Assembly: GCA_025924845.1 (NCBI GenBank)
Contig: JAICHN010000024.1
Coordinates: 1 to 22,963, forward strand
DNA length: 22,963 bases
Direction of reading: 5' to 3'
DNA from: Chloroflexota bacterium
Lineage (GTDB): Bacteria > Chloroflexota > UBA5177 > JANWHV01
Part shown: positions 15,501-20,863 of the stretch, one piece after another
How positions within the stretch are numbered: position 1 is the stretch's first letter
Layout of the letters: the number at the start of each line of letters is the position of its first letter
Made by a program: the position numbers and the translations under genes
The notes under the pieces: model-generated
Told to the model about the DNA's origin: nothing
Database searches by the model: none
What the model saw: the letters and a program-made list of their open reading frames with translations, nothing else

Positions 15501-16937
15501 GTGGGCAAGCCGGTTCGCGACGCCCTGCCGGAGGTGGCCGGGCAGAGGATCTATGAGTTGCTTGAAAATTTGTATGCCACGGGACAGCCATACGTCGGCA
15601 GCGAAGTCAGCGCGTTCATAAACCGCGGTGCAGGCGAGTTGGAGGAGCGCTTCTACAATTTTGCGTATGAGCCGATCCGTAACGCCCAGGATGTGGTGGG
15701 AGATGTATTTTTCCATGCCGTCGATGTGACCGAGCAGGTGCGGGCACGGCAGCACGTGGAGCAGCTTGCCAGGGAGCTGCAGGCGGAGCGGGACCGCTTG
15801 CGTAAGGTGGTAGAGATGCTGCCGACGGCGGTGTTGGTGACCGACACGGCACTGACCATCCAGGTGGGCAATCGAGCGGCGCGTATGCTCCTTGGTGTGG
15901 ATGGCGCGGCCCCCGCCCCGCCGGTGGCGGCGGGCGAGACAATCCCGGCCGACGATGTAGGCATCTTCGCGGCTTACGAAGTGCGACGGCTCGATGGAAC
16001 ACCGTACGAGGCGGCGGAGCTGCCGCTCACCAGAGCGTTGAGGCAGGGCGAGGAGGTGCGTGGCGAGCAGATGCTGCTGCGCCACAGCGATGGACACGAC
16101 GTGCCGATTCTCACCAGCGCCGCGCCGCTATACGACGAGACAGGAGCGATCACCAGTGCGGTATTGGTGTTCCAGGAGATCACGGCGATCCGAGAATTGG
16201 AGCAGGCCCGCGAGGAGTTCCTCTCCTCGGCCGCGCACGACCTCAGGACGCCCCTGACGAGCATCCAGGGATTGGCGGAACTGGCTCGGTGGCGGTTGAA
16301 CCGCCTCGGGATGGATAACCTGGGGCCCATTGCCGCGCACATGGAGGGTATCGAGGCGGCCAGTTCGCGGATGGCACGGCTGATTGATTCCCTGGCCGAC
16401 ATTAGCCGGGCCCGGCTGGGCGCCGCGTTCGAACTGGAAAGCTCGCATGTTGATCTGGTGACGCTGGTGGAGACTGTCGTCACGCGCTTTGCTGAGCAAG
16501 GCACTCACCGTGTCAATTTCATTACGGAGGTTCCCACCCTCCCCATCACCCTGGACGCGCTCCGCTTCGAGCGAGTCGTGGACAATCTGGTCAGCAATGC
16601 CATAAAGTATAGCTCGTCGGGCGGGGAGATCAATGTGCGCGTGGCGCGGGAGGAAGCCGGAACCGAACCAAGTGCGATTGTGGAGGTGGAGGATCACGGG
16701 ATCGGCATAGGCGCCGCCGATCAGGCCCGCATCTTCGAGCGTTTCCACCGCGCAGCCGGCGTGAGGGGACACATTCCCGGATCCGGCGTTGGTCTGGCAA
16801 GCGTCATGCAAATCATTCGGCAACTCGGCGGCACCATCATGGTCAGGAGTCACGAGGGGGAGGGATCCACGTTCACGGTGCGTCTGCCGCTCGAGGTCGA
16901 AACGGGCGACTCGTCGGCGCTGCATCGCGGGGAGTGA
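12519..16937 (+). CDS. hybrid sensor histidine kinase with two kinase cores and an internal receiver
   Basis: This encodes 1472 residues from GTG 12519, chosen for GGGAGGGAAGG just upstream; the frame is open further 5' but runs into the ATPase gene. ATG 12582 is an alternative. Order of parts: PAS-like sensor (about 22-165, 'MGALMRTHDWAATPLGSVEQWPQAL', 'FTFSYSPIPGDDG'); GAF (170-337); kinase core 1 with phospho-acceptor H361 in 'NNISHEFRTPL', N box near 473 and G box 'GTGIGLAL' near 535; receiver with acidic pair near 645, phospho-acceptor D689 in 'LSDIMMPELDG' and K741; GAF (777-930); two PAS domains (about 960-1075 and 1097-1224); kinase core 2 with H1240 in 'SSAAHDLRTPL', N box 'NLVSNAIKYS' near 1356 and G box 'GSGVGLAS' near 1420. 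Both cores look intact. There is no membrane segment, so sensing is probably cytoplasmic. No separate response regulator is adjacent. Confidence 0.95.
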   Translation: MGANGRSRDADGAAVLAGGGVMGALMRTHDWAATPLGSVEQWPQALTTCVRIMLTSRQPMWLGWGDELTFLYNDPYRAIAGNKHPYALGQPTAVVWREIWHDIAPRIQAALGGDLGTYDEALLLIMERHGYPEETYYTFSYSPIPGDDGQVAGIFCANSDDTRRVIGERQLSLLRDLAAGTTEARTIDDACTLSLRILETNSYDVPFALLYRVEPDHCRAVLLGTANIAPGHPAAPVTIRLDRQDSWPLESIIRSKTPCVIPDLERLFGPIPNGAWDRPPTQAAALPITPSGPEAPARILIAGLNPYRPYDDDYRRFMGLVAARFAAAIADASAYEEASARAEALAEIDRAKTAFFNNISHEFRTPLTLMLGPLEDMLAAPADTNLVREQAAIAHRNSLRLLRLVNTLLDFSRVEGARMTAAYEPTDLSRLTAELAGVFRAAIERAGLRLVVECPSLPEPVYTDHEMWEKIVLNLLSNAFKFTLTGQIAVTLRASGGNAVLTVRDTGTGIPAEELPRIFERFHRVRGARARTHEGTGIGLALAHDLIRLHGGAIDVVSTLGEGTTFTVTLPLGTAHLPPEHIHPARTQRETARHAAPYVEEALHWLPPTDAAAERPVIADASTIALADPQLTGDDATRRARVLLADDNADLREYLTRLLAERYAVQAVANGAEALAHALAAPPDLVLSDIMMPELDGFGLLRALRANPSTSAIPVVLLSARAGEEAAAEGLASGADDYLVKPFSARELVARVQTRIELARLRARTAETLRRRARQAELAAEVGAALTDGAPWLEQLQRCAEALVRHLDAAFARIWTFDEPEQMLVLRAGAGLYTRLDGPFSRVPLGEFKIGRVALERRPHLTNDVMGDSLTGDQEWARREGMVAFAGYPLVVGERLIGVMALFARHELADAALISLGSVADEIALGIARAWADEERDRLLIQEQAARREPEATRQHLHDLFMQAPAAIFILHGPEHVFTLANPRFLHMIGERDVVGKPVRDALPEVAGQRIYELLENLYATGQPYVGSEVSAFINRGAGELEERFYNFAYEPIRNAQDVVGDVFFHAVDVTEQVRARQHVEQLARELQAERDRLRKVVEMLPTAVLVTDTALTIQVGNRAARMLLGVDGAAPAPPVAAGETIPADDVGIFAAYEVRRLDGTPYEAAELPLTRALRQGEEVRGEQMLLRHSDGHDVPILTSAAPLYDETGAITSAVLVFQEITAIRELEQAREEFLSSAAHDLRTPLTSIQGLAELARWRLNRLGMDNLGPIAAHMEGIEAASSRMARLIDSLADISRARLGAAFELESSHVDLVTLVETVVTRFAEQGTHRVNFITEVPTLPITLDALRFERVVDNLVSNAIKYSSSGGEINVRVAREEAGTEPSAIVEVEDHGIGIGAADQARIFERFHRAAGVRGHIPGSGVGLASVMQIIRQLGGTIMVRSHEGEGSTFTVRLPLEVETGDSSALHRGE

Positions 16938-16954
16938 GGAGGAGGGGCAGGACC

Positions 16955-18118
16955 GTGGCGAGGACGGGTGTGGCCTTCTTCAGCATGTCCCGCCGACCAA
17001 TCCGTTTTTGTGCTGCCCGAATTGGCCGGTGTAGGGCACGGTTGCCGATCGTGGCGCTGTTACTTGCCGCCCTCTGCCTGAACTCAATCCCCCATGCAGT
17101 CGCGGGCGCCCCATTCCCCTTCAAGCCGATTCACCTTCCGGCGGACGCGGCCATGCATGCCGACTCGCCCAACGAATGGTGGTACGTGACGGGCCACCTG
17201 CAGGACGCGAAGGGCAACCACTATGGTTTCGAGTTGGTCGCGTTCAAGTTCGGCAACGCTCGCCAAATCGCTCCATTCCTCGGCGTAAACACGCTGTATC
17301 GCATCGATCTAGCGCTCACTGACCAAACTCATAAGCATTTTTACTCGACCGTGGACTACATTTTGCCCTCAGCCGGCAAGCCGATCCTCTCTTCCAGGCG
17401 CCTCAGGCTGCGCATGACCGGCCCGTCCGCCTCATTAGCCATCGACACAGTGGACGCGAACGATCTCGCCTACCATTTGGTTGACCACATGCCGGCGGGA
17501 GGGATCGACCTGTCGGTGCGGACCGCGCGCCCGCCCTTGCTGGAGGGAGGTAAGGGTGTGGAGCGGATCGGCGATGGGTACTCCTACTATTACAGCCTGA
17601 CCAATCTCGCCACGAGCGGTACGCTGACTCTGCACGGCCGAAAGATGCAGGTAAGCGGGATCTCCTGGATGGACCATCAATGGGGTATGTGGAACTGGCG
17701 CGGCCTTCGGGGTTGGGACTGGATGGCCATCCAACTCGCCAATGGCACCAGTCTATCATTGATCGATTTCGTGAGCGGCCCTCGGCGTACAGCCAAATCC
17801 GCAACCATCGGTTTCGCCGCGCGCCCGCGGGTTTTCACACGTAAGGCGACGATGACGCCCCTTGGGCCAAAGTGGACCAGCCCGCGTAGTCATATCACCT
17901 ACCCGATTGCCTGGAAGGTAACGGTCCCCGCGATTAGCCTGCAAGCGGTCGTAACCACGGCCGTACCCCAGCAGGAGCTGTTTGACCCCGTGGAACCGTT
18001 CAGCACCTACTGGGAAGGCAGCGGACGGCTCGTCGGCACCTTAAGAGGAAAACCAATCCGTGGCCTCACCTATACTGAGTTAGCCGGGTATTACGGGCGC
18101 GGCCTCGCGGGTCGGTAA
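16955..18118 (+). CDS. secreted CrtC/AttH-type lipocalin-fold protein
   Basis: This encodes 387 residues from GTG 16955, with GAGGAGGGG upstream. A GTG at 16934 overlapping the kinase stop (GTGA) and an ATG at 16985 are in the same frame. An Arg-rich N-region and 'LPIVALLLAALCLNSIPHAVAGA' form a likely signal peptide with cleavage after AVAGA. The mature part carries the hallmarks of the AttH/carotenoid 1,2-hydratase-like family, a double lipocalin fold: 'NEWWYVTGHLQDAKGNHYGFELVAFKF', 'GISWMDHQWGMWNWRGLRGWDWMAIQLANG' and the C-terminal 'RGLTYTELAGYYG'. Annotators often call such proteins 'secreted hydrolase', but the reaction of most members is not established. CrtC hydrates carotenoids; no carotenoid gene is in the window. 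It lies 17 bases or less behind the kinase gene and is probably co-transcribed with it. Confidence 0.88.
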   Translation: MARTGVAFFSMSRRPIRFCAARIGRCRARLPIVALLLAALCLNSIPHAVAGAPFPFKPIHLPADAAMHADSPNEWWYVTGHLQDAKGNHYGFELVAFKFGNARQIAPFLGVNTLYRIDLALTDQTHKHFYSTVDYILPSAGKPILSSRRLRLRMTGPSASLAIDTVDANDLAYHLVDHMPAGGIDLSVRTARPPLLEGGKGVERIGDGYSYYYSLTNLATSGTLTLHGRKMQVSGISWMDHQWGMWNWRGLRGWDWMAIQLANGTSLSLIDFVSGPRRTAKSATIGFAARPRVFTRKATMTPLGPKWTSPRSHITYPIAWKVTVPAISLQAVVTTAVPQQELFDPVEPFSTYWEGSGRLVGTLRGKPIRGLTYTELAGYYGRGLAGR

Positions 18119-18176
18119 CGTCAACTTTCCGAAACCGAGGACCATATCGAATTGCCGGTACCGCTGAGCGCAAAGT

Positions 18177-18677
18177 TTAGAGGAATTTTCGGGCCAGATT
18201 CATGGCAGCCTGCTGCACGAAAGGCTTCCCCAACAAATGCAGAACCGTACTCTCGGTACTGCCGCCGCCACTTCCGGCCGCGCCCTTGCCAAGCAGATTG
18301 GCCAGCACTCCACCATGATTCTCGGCCACATAGCCTGCCAGCTTGCCGAGGTCGCTATCGCTCATGGCCTGGGGGTTCTGTGTACCGATGCCCAGATGAC
18401 TGAGGATACCGCCCGGACTGCCGCCACCCTGCTCGACCGCGTGCAGCAGCATCGAGCCGACCTGGCTACGTTCGCCCGGTCCTTGTTGCTGCGCGGAGGA
18501 CTGGACACTCTGGGCAAAACCGCTTTTGCCGAGTGCCTGCAGGGCATCGCTAATCGCCCCGGTAGCTTTATCAGGCGGTGCCTGGCCAAGCAGCGCATCG
18601 AGCCCGCTATGGAGCTCTCCGTGTGCCATATTCCCGGTACCCCCACCCGCGAACTGTTGTACGAGAGAATCCAACAT
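18177..18677 (-). CDS. small helical protein of unknown function (DUF937/YidB-like resemblance)
   Basis: This encodes 166 residues from ATG 18677, chosen because GGTGGAG lies six bases upstream; an in-frame GTG at 18689 is less likely. The protein is rich in Gly, Ala, Gln and Leu with predicted amphipathic helices: 'LDSLVQQFAGG', 'ISDALQALGKSGFAQSVQSSAQ', 'QVGSMLLHAV', 'LGKLAGYVAENHGGVLANLLGKG' and a C-terminal 'VQQAAMNLARKFL'. The arrangement recalls a common bacterial family with 'DALQ...FGQ...VSPEDV..LA.HA' helices near DUF937, whose function is not known. There is no signal peptide or membrane segment. It is convergent with the lipocalin-like gene (58 bases apart) and appears to be a single-gene unit. 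Confidence 0.75.
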   Translation of the reverse strand: MLDSLVQQFAGGGTGNMAHGELHSGLDALLGQAPPDKATGAISDALQALGKSGFAQSVQSSAQQQGPGERSQVGSMLLHAVEQGGGSPGGILSHLGIGTQNPQAMSDSDLGKLAGYVAENHGGVLANLLGKGAAGSGGGSTESTVLHLLGKPFVQQAAMNLARKFL

Positions 18678-19078
18678 GCTGAACTCCACCTGAAGATCGT
18701 CAAAGGCCTACCACAACCATGCCTCGTATCGTAAGCGGTGCGGTCCTCCTATTCATCGGTGGAACGGCTAGACCAGGAATGGAATAGGACTAATACGGGG
18801 CTGTGGCAGGGGCCTCAAGGGTAGGCCTCCGGCAGGTAATCACCGCCGTCACCGGGGATCCCCTCGCCATCGACCAGACACGCCTCCGGCAATTAGCCAC
18901 GCACGGCACGGCCAGTGACGTACACGTGTAGGACGATACCGGCATGCCCAAGTAGCGAAAGATACGCCGACAACACGCCGGGAAGCCACTGTCCCTCTGT
19001 AATGAGCGGAGGAGCGGCGAAAAACGTCCATTTGCGCGGAGTCCCTCGCCAAACGGCCATGACCTCGCTCAGAGATAA

Positions 19079-19115
19079 ACGAAGGGGGGAGAGTGTGGCA
19101 CTCCCCTCCCTTCGT
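19079..19115 (-). terminator. long hairpin downstream of the beta-helix gene, possible terminator
   Basis: ACGAAGGG pairs with CCCTTCGT, then continues through a wobble and one mismatch to GAGTG/CACTC around a 3-base loop, about 17 pairs in all. On the minus strand it is followed by TTTAT only, a weak U-tract, and it lies about 67 bases after the beta-helix stop. It could end that transcript or be part of a larger structured RNA with the hairpin at 19133. Confidence 0.45.
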
Positions 19116-19132
19116 CAGACTCCGCGAACCGG

Positions 19133-19154
19133 ACCGTGCTTGACACCGCACGGT
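19133..19154. repeat. perfect 7-bp hairpin next to the long hairpin
   Basis: ACCGTGC at 19133-19139 pairs perfectly with GCACGGT at 19148-19154 around an 8-base loop. On the minus strand the hairpin is followed by CCGGTTCGCGGAG, and an alternative pairing GAACCG/CGGTTC (with a bulged T) can form around it. This layout loosely recalls the 3' domain V hairpin of group II introns, but the catalytic AGC triad is absent. Confidence 0.5.
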
Positions 19155-19181
19155 ATCATCACGATCCTGTCCTCTCACCCT

Positions 19182-20507
19182 TTAGTGGTCATTAGGGCCC
19201 GGTGCGTGCTTGAGCCAAGGAGTGAACAGCACGGTTCCCTCAGTGGTGGCGCAGCCCGCGGCCCCTGGCCCTCCAGGACACCCCCAGTAATTCGCCTTGG
19301 CATCAGCGGTGCCCGTGCCCGCGTTGTCAACACCCACGGTCGTTCCGCCCAAGTCGTTCGCACGCATGAGCACGGATGTTTCGTTCGTGCCGACAAAGAC
19401 GCCGACTGCCTCATTGCTGATGTTGTTGTGGACGATCGTCGTCCCTAGAATTGGCGATGCCCCGCCCGCTGCATCGGCAAAGACGATGATCCCCGCCGTA
19501 CCCGGCGTCCCGGCATCCTCGTCCGGGCCATTGCCGCTAATCGTATTGCCGACAATGGTGTTGCCGTTGAGATTCTGATCTGGAGCGTGGCTGTGCAGGG
19601 CGACGCCACCCATCCCGTTGTTCGTCAGCACGTTGCCGACGATCGTGTTGTTATAGGCGGCGGTCCCAGGCGTTGGGGCGAAGACGCCCGTGCCCGCGCC
19701 CCCACCGTTCGTGCCATTACCGGTGGCGACGTTGTGGGACACCGTGTTGTTGTAGACACCATAGCCGGGAAGCGGACCATTCGGACCGAAGCCCGAGGGA
19801 TGCGAGGGCAAGGTGATCCCGCAATCGTACACGTTGTTCTGCACGAGGTTGTCCGTGATCAGGTTGTCATGGGTCGGTCCCGTTTCGTCGGTCACCAGGA
19901 AGCCGCCGGCATTGTTCTGCACGAGGTTGTGCGCGAACGTGGAGTAGGCCACACCCTGCAGGTACACGCCTTCCCCGCAGTCCTCTTGCTCGAACGGGGC
20001 GGCACCGGCGCAGGTCGAGTTCATACCCGCCGGTACCAAATTCAAGTCATTGTGTTGGACGGTATTGTTCTCGAACAGAAGTTGGGAGACATTGGTTAAT
20101 TGGACGCCTGCCAGGTTAGCATTCTGGACCGTAAAGCCGCTGATGACGGCGCCGGTGACACCCTGGACGACTAGACCGTGGTCCAGGCCCGTCGCGTCGA
20201 TCGTCGTAGTCGCGGCGCCCGCGCCCTGCAGCGTCAGAGACTTTTGGATCTGCACGTTCTCTGTATAGGTTCCGGCGGCAACGCTAATAGTGTCCCCGGA
20301 GGATGCGGCGTCCACCGCGGCTTGAATCGTGGCGTAACAGCCATTGGCGCCGCCGGGGGCTACGCATAGTTGCTGCCCTTGTGCCTGAGCGACGTGGCCC
20401 AGGCCCCCTAGGGGCAGCATACCGCCGATCAGGAGAACGCTCGCGACTAGGGCAGCCCGCGGGAAGCGTCGGCGCCGCTGAAGATCAGAATGCCGCCATA
20501 TCTGCAT
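19182..20507 (-). CDS. secreted right-handed parallel beta-helix protein
   Basis: This encodes 441 residues from ATG 20507, with GGAGG six bases upstream. The N-terminus has a basic region 'RRRRFPRAA' and a hydrophobic core 'LVASVLLIGGMLPLGGL' ending 'HVAQAQG', a standard signal peptide with cleavage near AQA. Residues about 47-105 are the usual entry of this fold: 'CYATIQAAVDAASSGDTISVAAGTYTENVQIQKSLTLQGAGAATTTIDA'. From there to about 420 it consists of irregular 20-25 residue coils rich in 'NNTV', 'NLVQNN', 'NTIVGNT' and 'GVAL' steps, as in NosD/periplasmic copper-binding and polysaccharide-lyase-like beta-helix proteins. No catalytic site is evident; it could bind or cleave a polysaccharide or be a cell-surface protein. 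There is no sorting signal. It is single-gene, transcribed from a clear promoter at 20583-20591. Confidence 0.92.
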   Translation of the reverse strand: MQIWRHSDLQRRRRFPRAALVASVLLIGGMLPLGGLGHVAQAQGQQLCVAPGGANGCYATIQAAVDAASSGDTISVAAGTYTENVQIQKSLTLQGAGAATTTIDATGLDHGLVVQGVTGAVISGFTVQNANLAGVQLTNVSQLLFENNTVQHNDLNLVPAGMNSTCAGAAPFEQEDCGEGVYLQGVAYSTFAHNLVQNNAGGFLVTDETGPTHDNLITDNLVQNNVYDCGITLPSHPSGFGPNGPLPGYGVYNNTVSHNVATGNGTNGGGAGTGVFAPTPGTAAYNNTIVGNVLTNNGMGGVALHSHAPDQNLNGNTIVGNTISGNGPDEDAGTPGTAGIIVFADAAGGASPILGTTIVHNNISNEAVGVFVGTNETSVLMRANDLGGTTVGVDNAGTGTADAKANYWGCPGGPGAAGCATTEGTVLFTPWLKHAPGPNDH

Positions 20508-20554
20508 ATCGAGCCTCCATTTCTTTGCTATGTTTGGATGTCACCGAAGTGCCG

Positions 20555-20572
20555 CTGGATGTGTCTCATCCA
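20555..20572 (-). ncRNA. structured 5' leader hairpin of the beta-helix mRNA
   Basis: Between the promoter and the start codon, the minus-strand RNA has TGGATG pairing with CATCCA (20567-20572 and 20556-20561) around a 5-base loop. The stem is extended by GCCG/CGGC outside it, with one bulged G. The leader is about 69 bases long. I recognise no known riboswitch class; it may be a stability or translation-control element. Confidence 0.4.
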
Positions 20573-20582
20573 CGGCAGGGCT

Positions 20583-20591
20583 ATTATAACA
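20583..20591 (-). promoter_or_regulatory. perfect extended -10 promoter of the beta-helix gene
   Basis: The minus strand reads TGTTATAAT, a perfect TGn plus TATAAT. The -35 at 17 bases is CTGGCT (3 of 6), so the extended -10 probably dominates. The predicted start is near 20576, about 69 bases before the ATG at 20507. Confidence 0.7.
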
Positions 20592-20654
20592 CTCTGTTTT
20601 TAGAAAGCCAGTTAAGGAATGGTCAAGATTGCGCGCTGTGAGGCCGCGCAACTG

Positions 20655-20684
20655 AAAAAGGCGCTCCATTCTCTCTGGAGCGCC
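20655..20684 (-). terminator. intrinsic terminator of tRNA-Asp
   Basis: A perfect 9-bp stem GGCGCTCCA/TGGAGCGCC with a 7-base loop (20660-20684) is followed on the minus strand by TTTTT. It starts 26 bases after the tRNA 3' end and separates the tRNA from the beta-helix gene transcribed in the same direction. Confidence 0.9.
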
Positions 20685-20710
20685 CTTCCCAAGGCAGTAG
20701 GTACCGAATG

Positions 20711-20784
20711 CGGAAGCGACGGGATTCGAACCCGCGATCTCCTGCGTGACAGGCAGGCATGTTAGGCCACTACACCACGCCTCC
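20711..20784 (-). tRNA. tRNA-Asp (anticodon GUC)
   Basis: This is a 74-base cloverleaf on the minus strand. The acceptor stem is GGAGGCG/CGCTTCC with one G-T wobble, and the discriminator is G. The D stem is GTGT/ACAT. The anticodon stem CCTGC/GCAGG encloses loop CTGTCAC, giving anticodon GTC for Asp. The variable loop is AGATC, and the T arm is GCGGG-TTCGAAT-CCCGT. CCA is not encoded and must be added after transcription. It has its own promoter upstream and intrinsic terminator downstream. Confidence 0.97.
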
Positions 20785-20794
20785 GGATGCACCG

Positions 20795-20824
20795 ATGGTA
20801 GCAGAGGCGCTTATCGCCTGTCAA
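20795..20824 (-). promoter_or_regulatory. promoter of tRNA-Asp
   Basis: On the minus strand a perfect -35 TTGACA (20819-20824) is followed after 18 bases by TACCAT (20795-20800, 4 of 6). The predicted start is near 20788, giving a leader of only about four bases before the mature tRNA. It lies back to back with the mnmG promoter candidate. Confidence 0.75.
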
Positions 20825-20848
20825 CGCGCCCCAGCACCCGCCGCGATG

Positions 20849-20857
20849 TGCTAGGAT
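20849..20857 (+). promoter_or_regulatory. extended -10 candidate directly before the mnmG ATG
   Basis: TGCTAGGAT is a TGn extended -10 whose predicted start falls at or within one or two bases of the ATG at 20864, which would make the mnmG message leaderless. The same bases contain AGGA seven bases before the ATG, which could instead be a ribosome-binding site on a longer transcript. The two readings exclude each other. Confidence 0.4.
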
Positions 20858-20863
20858 CGCTCT

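Larger units (their letters stand above)
18678..19181. other. gene-free stretch between the helical protein and the beta-helix gene
   Basis: About 500 bases without a convincing gene on either strand; the open frames here have no family-like sequence or ribosome-binding site. It holds perfect 10-bp palindromes GGGGATCCCC (18854-18863) and TACACGTGTA (18921-18930) and two strong hairpins at 19079-19115 and 19133-19154 (listed separately). The 18690-18800 part must contain the promoter of the minus-strand gene at 18677, but I see no clear hexamers. It may include decayed mobile-element sequence. Confidence 0.5.

Noticed and set aside
16955..18118. Call as carotenoid 1,2-hydratase (crtC).
   Set aside because: Only fold-level resemblance is visible, and there are no carotenoid genes nearby.
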